Shown here: positions 44,050 through 51,983 of the stretch, piece after piece
How positions within the stretch are numbered: position 1 is the stretch's first letter
Layout: each line of letters opens with the position of its first letter
Source of the DNA: Mycolicibacterium sp. lyk4-40-TYG-92
Lineage (GTDB): Bacteria; Actinomycetota; Actinomycetes; Mycobacteriales; Mycobacteriaceae
NCBI RefSeq assembly: GCF_030209435.1
Contig: NZ_JARVRX010000007.1
Span: 295,560-359,559 of the forward strand
DNA: 64,000 bases
Direction of reading: 5' to 3'
Program-made: the position numbers and the translations under genes
Notes under the pieces: generated by a model
Told to the model about the DNA's origin: nothing
Database searches by the model: none
What the model saw: only the letters and a program-made list of their open reading frames with translations

Positions 44050-45477
44050 ATGACGACCCTGGCACCTGAGGCGACGGCCGCCGAATCACTTGATCCTCGC
44101 GACCCGCTGTTGCGGCTCTCGACCTTCTTCGACCCGGGCAGCGTCAAGCCGCTGCACGAGCGCGACAAGTCGGGCGTCCTCGCCGCCTCCGGCACCGTCA
44201 ACGGCGTGCACACCATCGCGTTCGCCACCGACGGCACCGTCATGGGTGGTGCCATGGGGGTCGACGGCTGCGCGCACATCGTCCGCGCCTACGACACCGC
44301 CATCGACGAGCAGGCCCCCATCGTGGGCATCTGGCACTCCGGTGGCGCCCGCCTCGCCGAGGGCGTGCGCGCGCTGCACGCGGTCGGCCAGGTCTTCGAG
44401 GCCATGATCCGGGCCTCGGGCTACATCCCCCAGATCTCGCTGGTCGTCGGCTTCGCCGCCGGCGGTGCCGCGTACGGCCCGGCCCTGACCGACGTCATCG
44501 TCATGGCCCCCGAGGGTCGCGTCTTCGTCACCGGCCCGGACGTCGTTCGCAGCGTCACCGGTGAGGACGTCGACATGGTCTCCCTCGGTGGCCCCGACAC
44601 CCACCACAAGAAGTCCGGTGTGTGCCACATCGTCGCCGACGATGAACTCGACTGCTACGAGCGCGGCCGTCGCCTGGTCGGCCTGTTCAGCCAGCAGGGC
44701 CACTTCGACCGCACCAAGGCCGAGGCCGGCGACACCGACATCAGGGCTCTCATGCCCGAATCGGCACGTCGTGCCTACGACGTGCACCCGATCGTCGAGG
44801 CCCTGCTCGACGATGGCGTGCCGTTCGAGGAGTTCCAGTCCAAGTGGGCGCCGTCCATCGTGGTCGGCCTGGGCCGCCTCGCCGGCCGCTCCGTCGGCGT
44901 CATCGCCAACAACCCGCTGCGCCTCGGCGGCTGCCTGAACTCCGAAAGCGCCGAGAAGGCAGCGCGTTTCGTGCGCCTGTGCGACGCCTTCGGCATCCCG
45001 CTGATCGTCCTGGTCGACGTCCCCGGCTACCTGCCCGGTGTGGACCAGGAGTGGGGCGGCGTCGTGCGCCGTGGCGCCAAGCTGCTGCACGCGTTCGGTG
45101 AGGCCGAGGTCCCCCGCGTCACCCTGGTGACCCGCAAGATCTACGGCGGTGCGTACATCGCCATGAACTCGCGGTCGCTCGGTGCGTCGAAGGTGTTCGC
45201 CTGGCCGGACGCCGAGGTCGCCGTCATGGGCGCCAAGGCTGCCGTCGGCATCCTGCACAAGCGCAAGCTGGCCGCCGTCGAGGATGCCGCCGAGCGCGAG
45301 GCCCTGCACGAAGAGCTCGCCCTCGAGCACGAGCGGATCGCCGGTGGCGTCGACTCGGCTATCGAGATCGGCGTGGTCGACGAGAAGATCGACCCGGCCC
45401 ACACCCGGTCCAAGATCACCCAGGCCCTCGCCGAGGCTCCGGCCCGCCGCGGTCGCCACAAGAACATCGCGCTCTAG
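44050..45477 (+). CDS. accD6: Acetyl/propionyl-CoA carboxylase carboxyltransferase AccD6
   Basis: Carboxyltransferase beta subunit of 475 residues that makes malonyl-CoA for FAS-II with a biotinylated AccA3 subunit. The first crotonase-like half has GIWHSGGARLAEGVRALHAV and GFAAGGAAYGPALTDVIV, forming one oxyanion hole. The second half has ADDELDCYERGRRLVGLFSQ, LIVLVDVPGYLPGVDQEW and RKIYGGAYIAMNSRSLGASK, forming the other. Its tail is RSKITQALAEAPARRGRHKN. An AAGGAG precedes the ATG. It is the last gene of the fabD operon and is followed by a strong hairpin. Confidence 0.96.
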   Translation: MTTLAPEATAAESLDPRDPLLRLSTFFDPGSVKPLHERDKSGVLAASGTVNGVHTIAFATDGTVMGGAMGVDGCAHIVRAYDTAIDEQAPIVGIWHSGGARLAEGVRALHAVGQVFEAMIRASGYIPQISLVVGFAAGGAAYGPALTDVIVMAPEGRVFVTGPDVVRSVTGEDVDMVSLGGPDTHHKKSGVCHIVADDELDCYERGRRLVGLFSQQGHFDRTKAEAGDTDIRALMPESARRAYDVHPIVEALLDDGVPFEEFQSKWAPSIVVGLGRLAGRSVGVIANNPLRLGGCLNSESAEKAARFVRLCDAFGIPLIVLVDVPGYLPGVDQEWGGVVRRGAKLLHAFGEAEVPRVTLVTRKIYGGAYIAMNSRSLGASKVFAWPDAEVAVMGAKAAVGILHKRKLAAVEDAAEREALHEELALEHERIAGGVDSAIEIGVVDEKIDPAHTRSKITQALAEAPARRGRHKNIAL

Positions 45478-45507
45478 GGTTTCCTGCGAGCTGGGGGTAC
45501 CTCCCGC

Positions 45508-45571
45508 TCGCGAGCAGACGCGAAAACCCCCGAAACCTGAGGGTTTCGGGGGTTTTCGCGTCTGCTCGCGA
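45508..45571. terminator. Perfect 30-bp hairpin downstream of accD6
   Basis: Arms 45508-45537 and 45542-45571 are exact reverse complements around a TGAG loop. The outer part of the arm carries GAGCAGACGCGAAAACCCCC. The same 20-base word is the arm of the hairpin at 46260-46317. It most likely ends FAS-II transcription in both directions. Its size is unusual for a plain terminator. Confidence 0.8.
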
Positions 45572-45604
45572 TGAGTTCTGCCGGCGATGGAAGTCTGTAC
45601 AACC

Positions 45605-46249
45605 ATGACGCAACTGGTGAAAGTGCAGAACTTCAACGTCTCGGCGGACGGCTTCGGCGCCGGTGTCGGGCAGAGCTTCGAGCGGCCCTTCGGCCACGCC
45701 GACCCGGGCACCATGTTCGCCTGGGCCGGCGCCACCGCCAGCTGGCCCAACCGCACTGATCCGGGCGGCACCCGCGGTCTCGATGACCACCTCGTGCGCG
45801 ACTTCCACCACAACATCGGCGCAGAGATCATGGGCGCCAACAAGTTCAGCCCCTACCGCGGGCCGGCCCGGCTCGACTGGCAGGGCTGGTGGGGCGACGA
45901 ACCACCGTTCCACACCCCGGTTTTCGTGATGACGCACCACGTGCGGCCGTCGTTCACGTTGTCGGACACCACGTTCCACTTCGTCGACGCGGGGCCGGCC
46001 GAGGTGCTGGAACTCGCCCGGGAAGCCGCGCAAGGCAAGGACATTCGTATCGGCGGCGGGGCAACCACGGTCCGCGAGTTCCTCGACGCCGACCTGATCG
46101 ACACCCTGCACATCGTCGTCTCCCCCACCGTGACGCTCAGCGAGGGCTCACGACTCTGGGAGTCCCCCGACGAGCTGCTCGACCGGTACCACTGCGACGT
46201 GGTGCCCAGCTCCAGCGGCGTCGTCCATCACTTGTTCTGGCGCCGCTGA
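45605..46249 (+). CDS. Dihydrofolate reductase/RibD C-terminal-like reductase
   Basis: A 214-residue NADPH-reductase-fold protein. It begins LVKVQNFNVSADGFGAG (strand A with the substrate Asp), then GANKFSPYRGP, PVFVMTHHVRPSFTLSDTTF, the cofactor loop DIRIGGGATTVREFLDADLI and the C-terminal LHIVVSPTVTLSEGSRLW. This is the RibD C-terminal/DHFR-like pattern; the exact substrate (pyrimidine, folate or unrelated) is unknown. ATG 45605 is chosen; ATG 45587 would add six residues. The gene lies between two matching hairpins. Confidence 0.85.
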   Translation: MTQLVKVQNFNVSADGFGAGVGQSFERPFGHADPGTMFAWAGATASWPNRTDPGGTRGLDDHLVRDFHHNIGAEIMGANKFSPYRGPARLDWQGWWGDEPPFHTPVFVMTHHVRPSFTLSDTTFHFVDAGPAEVLELAREAAQGKDIRIGGGATTVREFLDADLIDTLHIVVSPTVTLSEGSRLWESPDELLDRYHCDVVPSSSGVVHHLFWRR

Positions 46250-46259
46250 ATTTCATCCG

Positions 46260-46317
46260 CGAGCAGACGCGAAAACCCCCAAAACACTCTGGTTTTGGGG
46301 GTTTTCGCGTCTGCTCG
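46260..46317. terminator. Perfect 26-bp hairpin between convergent genes
   Basis: Arms 46260-46285 and 46292-46317 flank the loop ACTCTG. They share GAGCAGACGCGAAAACCCCC with the hairpin at 45508-45571. The position, 10 bases after the DHFR-like gene and 7 bases past the SDR stop, suits a bidirectional terminator. Confidence 0.8.
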
Positions 46318-46324
46318 GCAGCGA

Positions 46325-47074
46325 CTATCGGGTGGTGTAGCCGCCGTTGGCGAAGATGGTCTGACCGGTGATCCAGTGGCCCTCGTCGGCAAGGAACACG
46401 ACCAGCGGGGCGATGTCCTCGATGTTGGTCAGCCGGTTTCCCATCGCCTGCGACTTGTGGAACGCCACGCGCTCCGGGGTCTCCTGACCGTAGAAGAACG
46501 GCGTGTCCATGGGCCCGGGGCCGACGTTGTTGACGTTGATGCCGCGCGCCGCGAACTCCTTCGCCGCGGCGCGGGTGAAGTGCTCGACGGGACTCTTCGC
46601 GCCGGCGTAGGTGCTGTAGCCATCGGTGAAGGCCGCGAGCAGCGCCGTCACGATGGTGATCACCGATCCGCCGTCGTTCAGCCGGCGGCCGGCCTGCTGC
46701 AGGAAGAAGTACGCCGCCTTGGCGTTGATGTCGAACATCGAATCGTATTCGGCCTCGGTCGTTTCCACGATCGGCTTACGCAGCACCTTGCCGACGGTGT
46801 TGATCGCGATGTCGACGCCGCCGAACGCCTCGACCGCCGCGTCGAACAGCCTCTCCACGTTGCCGGGGACGGTCAGGTCGCCCTGAACCTTGATGGCCTT
46901 GGCGCCGGCGGCCTCGACGGCAGCGACGGTCTGGTCGGCGTCGGCCTCGGTGGCGGCACTGTTGTAGTGCACCGTGACGTTGACGCCGCGCGCGCCGAGG
47001 GTGGTGCTGATCAGGCCGCCCAGGTTCTTGGCTCCGGCGGCGACGACTGCTGATTTACCTTCGAGATTGCTCAT
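46325..47074 (-). CDS. SDR family oxidoreductase
   Basis: A 249-residue classical-type SDR. The dinucleotide site is degenerate: VVAAGAKNLGGLISTTLGAR instead of TGxxxGxG, followed by VHYNSAATEAD, which suggests NADPH preference. INTVGKVLRKP replaces NNAG. The catalytic Tyr-x3-Lys is in STYAGAKSPVEHF, and the C-terminus HWITGQTIFANGGYTTR is typical. ATG 47074 is set by homology and lies 7 bases after a TAGCGT box. It is divergent from a LysR gene that probably controls it. Confidence 0.88.
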   Translation of the reverse strand: MSNLEGKSAVVAAGAKNLGGLISTTLGARGVNVTVHYNSAATEADADQTVAAVEAAGAKAIKVQGDLTVPGNVERLFDAAVEAFGGVDIAINTVGKVLRKPIVETTEAEYDSMFDINAKAAYFFLQQAGRRLNDGGSVITIVTALLAAFTDGYSTYAGAKSPVEHFTRAAAKEFAARGINVNNVGPGPMDTPFFYGQETPERVAFHKSQAMGNRLTNIEDIAPLVVFLADEGHWITGQTIFANGGYTTR

Positions 47075-47121
47075 GACGCCCACGCTAGCCACGGCAAACC
47101 ACAAATAGAAACGAAACTTTT

Positions 47122-47157
47122 CTACCTATCCACAAGCATTAGTTGTAGATAGGGTAG
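47122..47157. promoter_or_regulatory. Candidate LysR operator between the SDR and lysR genes
   Basis: CTACCTATC at 47122-47130 faces GATAGGGTAG at 47148-47157; the arms are reverse complements except for one missing base. Inside them ACAA (47132-47135) faces TTGT (47143-47146). The dyad lies immediately upstream of the LysR start and overlaps the likely -10 box TAGGGT at 47150-47155, as expected for autoregulation. Confidence 0.55.
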
Positions 47158-47161
47158 CGGC

Positions 47162-48043
47162 ATGACCCGGCCGTATCCCGATCTGCGTCGGCTGCAGCAC
47201 TTTCTCGCGGTCGCCGACACCGGCGGTTTCACCCGCGCCGCGGACCAGCTGCACCTGAGCCAGCAGGCCCTCAGCAGCTCCATCCGCCAGCTCGAGAAAG
47301 AGCTGGGCGCAATACTTTTCGACCGCGACGGCCGTCGGGTCACCTTGACGCCGGCGGGCCGCCAACTGCACAGCGATGCCCGCACACTCCTCGCCGCCGC
47401 CCACACCGTCACTGATCATGTACAGCGCGCGGCCAGCGCCGCGCGGGAGAACTACGTCGTCGGGCACACCCCCGCGCTCGAGAGCGTCGAGGCGTACGCG
47501 CTTCTGGAAGCGGTCATCGACGCCTTCGCCGACGTGTCATTCACGTTCCGCCAGATGTTTCCCGATCAGCTGTCCCCCGCGCTGCTCGACGGATCGATCC
47601 AGCTCGCGCTACGGCGCGGCGTGGTGCCGGACCGCGACCTCGCGACCGCGGTGCTGGACTATCACCAGGTGCGCGTGGCGGTGCTGAGTTCCCATCCGCT
47701 GGCCCGGCGCGACGCCGTCGACCTCACCGACCTGACCGACGAACGCATCGCGCTCTGGGCACCGCCCGGCGCGTCGTACTACAGCGACCTCCTGCTGGGC
47801 GCCTGCCGCCGAGCCGGTTTCGAGCCGGACTATGTCGTCAGCCGGGTACAGGGCGCAGCCACCGTGGCCGCCCCGCTGACGACGGAGGCGGTCGCGTTCG
47901 TCACGCATCCGGCGGGACCGGTGATGGGCGGCCGGGTGACGGTCGTCGATCTCCAGCCAGCACTACTGGTACCGGTACAGGCCATGTGGCAGCGGCATAC
48001 CCGGTCGCCGATCCGGGACCTGCTGCTGGCTCAGCAGGGGTAG
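47162..48043 (+). CDS. LysR family transcriptional regulator
   Basis: A 293-residue LysR-type regulator. The N-terminal winged helix is LRRLQHFLAVADTGGFTRAA, DQLHLSQQALSSSIRQLEKE, LGAILFDRDGRRVTLTPAG. A periplasmic-binding-fold effector domain spans about 90-290. It is divergent from an SDR gene, the usual arrangement for a LysR and its target. ATG 47162 comes six bases after TAGGGT, suggesting a leaderless mRNA. The stop directly abuts the stop of the convergent MFS gene. Confidence 0.92.
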   Translation: MTRPYPDLRRLQHFLAVADTGGFTRAADQLHLSQQALSSSIRQLEKELGAILFDRDGRRVTLTPAGRQLHSDARTLLAAAHTVTDHVQRAASAARENYVVGHTPALESVEAYALLEAVIDAFADVSFTFRQMFPDQLSPALLDGSIQLALRRGVVPDRDLATAVLDYHQVRVAVLSSHPLARRDAVDLTDLTDERIALWAPPGASYYSDLLLGACRRAGFEPDYVVSRVQGAATVAAPLTTEAVAFVTHPAGPVMGGRVTVVDLQPALLVPVQAMWQRHTRSPIRDLLLAQQG

Positions 48044-49324
48044 TCAGGTGCGCGCCGCCAGAGCCTCGTCGGCGAGGTCGTCGAGTTCCTTGCCCTTGGT
48101 CTCGGGCCCGAACAGGTAACCGATCACGGTCAGCAGCCAGATGCCGGACAGCGCCAGGTAGGGCGTCTGCACGCCGTAATGGCCGATGGCCCAGCCGACG
48201 ACGGTCGGCGCAGCGATCGACACGATGCGACCGCCGCCGACGGCGACACCGAATCCGGTGCCGCGCAGCACTGTTGGGAACAACTCGGAGATGTAGGCGT
48301 CCCCGACACCCCAGAGCCAGCCGAGGGTGGCGATGGATATGGCGCCGTAGACCTGGTATTCGGCCAGCGAATCCGAGGTGGCCGCCAGGATCGCGGAGCC
48401 GGCCTCGATGACGGCACCGAGGATCGCCGAAGGACGGCGGCCGAATCGATCGGCCAACGCGGTGCCGACGAAGACGAAGACGACCTGCAGCAGGAAGAAC
48501 ACCAGGGCGTAGCGAATCGCGTCGGTGGTGGACGCGTGGAATCTCTTGACGATGTACGTGGTCAGGAACAACGTCGAACCCCAGTAGCCGACCGCGTTGG
48601 CCGTGTAGATCAGCCAGCCCACGACCAGCCGCCGCCGCACGCCGGGCAGCTGCCACAGTTTCGCGCGCGGGATGCCATCCCGTTTCCGCGTCTCGTTGAC
48701 CTCGGTGTAGCGGGGTGATTCCGTAATGCCCTGGCGGACAAGGAACAAGATGATGGCCGGGACGATGGCCACAATGAACGACGATTGCCAACCGAACCGT
48801 GGCACCAGCACCAGCGCGACGGCGGCCGCGAGGACGTAGCCGAGAGAGAACAGCGAGAAGATCACCCCGCCCACACCGATCGCGCGGGTCTTCGTGGGCC
48901 ACACCTCGGCGGTATAGGGGGCGCCCACCGCCAGTTCGCCGGCGCCACCCACTCCGGTGAGGAAGCGCAGGCCGGTGAATGCGGCCAGGTTGGTGGTGAT
49001 GCCGGCCAATGCTGTGGTGATGCCGTACAACAGGATTGACGCACCGAGCGTGGTCTTGCGTCCCCACCGGTCGGCGGCGATACCGAAACCGATGGTTCCG
49101 ATGGTGTAGCCGACCAGAAAGATCGATCCGATGTACCCGGCCTGGGCCTCTGTGATCTGCAGGGTCTTCTTGATCTCGGGCAGGACCAGGCCGTAGATGT
49201 TCACCGCGTAGGAGTCGAAGCCGTACCCCAGTCCCGCCGTCACCGCCACGAACAGCGCCGGTTTGAACGGCTGTGACTTCAGCGGGGGCGAATCGACCTG
49301 TGCCTCTTCCAGATTCGCAGCCAT
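48044..49324 (-). CDS. MFS transporter, metabolite:proton symporter type
   Basis: A 426-residue twelve-helix major-facilitator protein. Features are the first helix FVAVTAGLGYGFDSYAVNIY with its Asp, the loop motif GIAADRWGRKTTLGASIL between helices 2 and 3, LRFLTGVGGAGELAVGAPYT in helix 4, the repeat of the loop as ALADRFGRRPSAIL in the second half, and the cytoplasmic tail FGPETKGKELDDLAD typical of sugar/aromatic-acid porters. ATG 49324 lies inside the region before the first helix; the frame to 49435 overlaps the upstream gene. It probably imports an organic acid or organosulfur compound, given the next genes. Confidence 0.88.
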   Translation of the reverse strand: MAANLEEAQVDSPPLKSQPFKPALFVAVTAGLGYGFDSYAVNIYGLVLPEIKKTLQITEAQAGYIGSIFLVGYTIGTIGFGIAADRWGRKTTLGASILLYGITTALAGITTNLAAFTGLRFLTGVGGAGELAVGAPYTAEVWPTKTRAIGVGGVIFSLFSLGYVLAAAVALVLVPRFGWQSSFIVAIVPAIILFLVRQGITESPRYTEVNETRKRDGIPRAKLWQLPGVRRRLVVGWLIYTANAVGYWGSTLFLTTYIVKRFHASTTDAIRYALVFFLLQVVFVFVGTALADRFGRRPSAILGAVIEAGSAILAATSDSLAEYQVYGAISIATLGWLWGVGDAYISELFPTVLRGTGFGVAVGGGRIVSIAAPTVVGWAIGHYGVQTPYLALSGIWLLTVIGYLFGPETKGKELDDLADEALAART

Positions 49325-49389
49325 CCGTCGACGGTATCGGGCACCGCACAGTGCCCGAACATTCAGAATCCGCCGGATCGCAAATGCGC

Positions 49390-50589
49390 TCAGATCTGTC
49401 CGTGATTCGGCGGCGCCACCCCGGAGAGCTCCCACGCGCCGATGTGGTGGTACTTCCAGTCGACGGGGTCGTGCACGCTGTGCGTCCGTGCGTTACGCCA
49501 GTGCCGGTCAAGGTCATGACGGCGGTCGGTTCCGCTGGCGCCGGTCAGCGCGAAGACCTGACTGGCGACGTCGACGGCCACGTCGCTGGCGAAGGCTTTG
49601 GCCTGCGCGACCGCTATCGAGCCGCGCGCGGCGGCGTCGGGATCGGTGACCTCGAGCCCGATGTCTTCGAGTTCGCCTGCGGCCCACCGCAGGAGCTGGG
49701 TCGATGCCCGCGTCCGGGTGGCGAGTTGACCGAACCGGAGCAGCACGTGCGGATCGTCGGCGGCGGCGTTGGCCCCGCCGTACCGCACCGCCTCGAAGAA
49801 CGGGCGGCTGCGGGTACGGACGAACTCGCCGGCGTCGGCCAGGGCGCCTTCCGCGATACCCGCTTCGATGGCCGCGTGGACGAGCTGGGCGCGCGCGCCG
49901 AGCAGTTGCGGCTTCTCGAATGCCGACCAGTAGGGCACCACCAGGTCAGGGTCGATGGCGACACCGTCCAACGTAGTGGTGCCACTCACGGTCGAGCGCT
50001 GGCCCATGGCGGCCCAGTCTTCGTCGATGGTCACCCCGGGCGCGTCGCGTTCGACGAACGCCAGCACGAGACGACCGTCCGGATCGAGCGCGCTGACCGC
50101 CAGCCACTGCGATGTGATGGCGCCGGTGCAGTAGTACTTGGTGCCGTCGAGTCGCCACCGCGCACCGTCGTTGCGGAGTCGGGTCTTGAGGTCTTGGGCA
50201 TGGTGGCCACCACGCTCGGCGAGCACCGGGCCGATGCGAGCGCCGTCGACGACAGCGGGCAGGATTCGGGCCCGCTGCAGTGGGGTACCGAGCAGGCGCA
50301 GGATGTCCACGGCCAGGTAATGACCCTGTGGCGTCTGCGCAAGGGCCGGGTCGGCCGCCGCGACGATCCGGATGACCTCGGCCAGGGTCCGGGGCCCGAG
50401 CCCGTCTCCGCCATCGTCGATGGGCACCGTGACGGCCGGCAGGCCCAGGTTGTCGAACTCGGCCACTTCGGCGCGGGGTACGGCACCGGCGCGATCACGT
50501 GCTGCCGCACCGGGCTTCACCGCTGTCGCGAATTCTTCGGCGGCAGCGACGACTTGGGCGTGGGTCCGCGGAGCCCGGGCGCGCCCCAT
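49390..50589 (-). CDS. SfnB/DszC-like flavin-dependent monooxygenase (acyl-CoA dehydrogenase fold)
   Basis: A 399-residue protein of the acyl-CoA dehydrogenase fold but of the sulfur-acquisition branch (SfnB, DszC). Motifs are FDNLGLPAVTVPIDDGGDGL, LDGTKYYCTGAITSQWLAVS, WAAMGQRSTVSGTTTLDGVA and the C-terminal VFALTGASGTDRRHDLDRHW then RNARTHSVHDPVDWKYHHIG. The Arg-His tail replaces the catalytic Glu pattern of true dehydrogenases. It would use FMNH2 to oxidise an organosulfur compound. It lies two bases after ssuD, so they are one operon. Confidence 0.87.
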   Translation of the reverse strand: MGRARAPRTHAQVVAAAEEFATAVKPGAAARDRAGAVPRAEVAEFDNLGLPAVTVPIDDGGDGLGPRTLAEVIRIVAAADPALAQTPQGHYLAVDILRLLGTPLQRARILPAVVDGARIGPVLAERGGHHAQDLKTRLRNDGARWRLDGTKYYCTGAITSQWLAVSALDPDGRLVLAFVERDAPGVTIDEDWAAMGQRSTVSGTTTLDGVAIDPDLVVPYWSAFEKPQLLGARAQLVHAAIEAGIAEGALADAGEFVRTRSRPFFEAVRYGGANAAADDPHVLLRFGQLATRTRASTQLLRWAAGELEDIGLEVTDPDAAARGSIAVAQAKAFASDVAVDVASQVFALTGASGTDRRHDLDRHWRNARTHSVHDPVDWKYHHIGAWELSGVAPPNHGQI

Positions 50590-50591
50590 GG

Positions 50592-51725
50592 TCAGTGCCG
50601 ATCAGCGAGCAGGCCGCGCTCCGCCAGGATGGGGATGACGCCCTCGCCGAAGGCGAAGGCCTCTTCCAGGTGCGGATACCCGGACAGGATGAACTCGTCG
50701 AGGCCCAGCTCGTGGTACTCGGCGATGCGGTCGGCGACCTGCTCATGGCTGCCGACCAGCGCGGTGCCGGCGCCACCACGGACCAATCCGATACCGGCCC
50801 ACAGATTGGGCGATACCTCCAGGTTGTCGGTCCGGCCGCCGTGCAGGGCCGACATCCGCCGCTGTCCCTCGGACTGCGAGTTGCGCTGCACCTGCTGGGC
50901 GCGGCTGATGCTCTCGGGATCGAGGCCCGCCAGCAGCTTGTCGGCCTGTGCCCACGCTTCCTCTTCGGTGGGACGGCTGATGACGTGCAGCCGAATCCCG
51001 AACCGCAGTTCCCCGGCCGCCCGCCGCGCTCGGCCCAGGTTCTTGACCTGGTGACGCACGGCGTCGAGCTTCTCGGCGACCTGAGCGGGCGGCTCACCCC
51101 AGGTCAGGTACACGTCGGCGTGTTCGGCGGCCACTTCGAGCGCTTCCGCCGAGGAGCCGCCCAGGTAGATGTCCGGCCAGGTCTCGGCGGGGATGATCGT
51201 CGCGTTCTCGACAGACAGGTGCTTGCCGGTGAAGGTGACCGGGCCGCCGCCGGACCACAGCTGCCGGAAGATCGTGAGGAACTCGGCGGCGCGCTCGTAG
51301 CGCTCGGATTTGCCGAGGTAGTCACCGAACCGGCGCTGCTCGATGTCATCGCCGCCGGTGACGACGTTGAGCAGCAATCGATTCCGCGAGATGCGCTGGT
51401 ACGTGGCGGCGGCCTGGGCCACCAGGGTCGGCGCCTGCAGCCCGGGCCGGAATGCCACCAGGTACTTGAAGTGTTCGGTCCGTTGGGTCAGTGCTGCCGT
51501 GAACACCCAAGCGTCCTCGCACCAGCTGCTGGTGGGGGTCAGCGCCCCGGTGAACCCGAGTTTCTCGGCGGCGCCGGCCACCAGACTGAGGTAATCGAGG
51601 TCGGGCGCCCGATCCGCGCCGAAGGCGTCTGCCCGGCTGCCTGCGCCACCGACGGCATTGCCGAGGCTCAGGTCGGTGCGCGAGTCACCGTTGGTCGGCA
51701 GGAACCAGTGCAACGTGATGGCCAT
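50592..51725 (-). CDS. ssuD: FMNH2-dependent alkanesulfonate monooxygenase SsuD-like
   Basis: Bacterial luciferase-like monooxygenase of 377 residues. It begins ITLHWFLPTNGDSRTDLSLG and carries TPTSSWCEDAWVFTAALTQR (the Cys of SsuD), LVAFRPGLQAPTLVAQAAAT, RLLLNVVTGGDDIEQRRFGD, WPDIYLGGSSAEALEVAAEH and the C-terminal LGLDEFILSGYPHLEEAF. SsuD releases sulfite from alkanesulfonates under sulfate limitation; it needs a flavin reductase, which is not encoded nearby. A tiny ORF precedes it by 4 bases. Confidence 0.9.
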   Translation of the reverse strand: MAITLHWFLPTNGDSRTDLSLGNAVGGAGSRADAFGADRAPDLDYLSLVAGAAEKLGFTGALTPTSSWCEDAWVFTAALTQRTEHFKYLVAFRPGLQAPTLVAQAAATYQRISRNRLLLNVVTGGDDIEQRRFGDYLGKSERYERAAEFLTIFRQLWSGGGPVTFTGKHLSVENATIIPAETWPDIYLGGSSAEALEVAAEHADVYLTWGEPPAQVAEKLDAVRHQVKNLGRARRAAGELRFGIRLHVISRPTEEEAWAQADKLLAGLDPESISRAQQVQRNSQSEGQRRMSALHGGRTDNLEVSPNLWAGIGLVRGGAGTALVGSHEQVADRIAEYHELGLDEFILSGYPHLEEAFAFGEGVIPILAERGLLADRH

Positions 51726-51729
51726 CGGT

Positions 51730-51786
51730 CTACCGCGAGAACTCGACGCGACTGCCGTTGCGAGTGGTCGTGGTCAGAACAGGCAT
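51730..51786 (-). CDS. Possible 18-codon leader peptide upstream of ssuD
   Basis: ATG at 51786, stop TAG at 51730, encoding MPVLTTTTRNGSRVEFSR. A GGGAG lies 8-9 bases upstream of the ATG. It ends four bases before the ssuD start, so ribosomes could couple from it to ssuD. It has a run of four Thr codons and no Cys, unlike known cysteine-responsive leaders of mycobacteria. Real translation is unproven. Confidence 0.4.
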   Translation of the reverse strand: MPVLTTTTRNGSRVEFSR

Positions 51787-51983
51787 GGCTCAACTCCCGG
51801 GGACGTGATGCCACCACAAGAGAAAGCAGTGGCGAATGCAGGCTTCTCTGCGAAATGTAGAGGCAACCCATGCCGCCGGATACCGCCGGTGAATCGGTTC
51901 ACGCTGCCGCAACAGGCGTGACCACCGGACGTGGCCGCGATTCCGTCAGAATCATCCTGATTCCAACGCGCACGATCCGACCG

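Noticed and set aside
45508..45571. Insertion sequence ends
   Set aside because: There is no transposase or target-site duplication near either large hairpin; terminators or a small palindromic repeat family explain them better.
44086..45843. A 585-codon minus-strand frame opposite accD6
   Set aside because: Its Asp/Gly/His-rich composition mirrors the accD6 codons and shows no domain; accD6 is certain.
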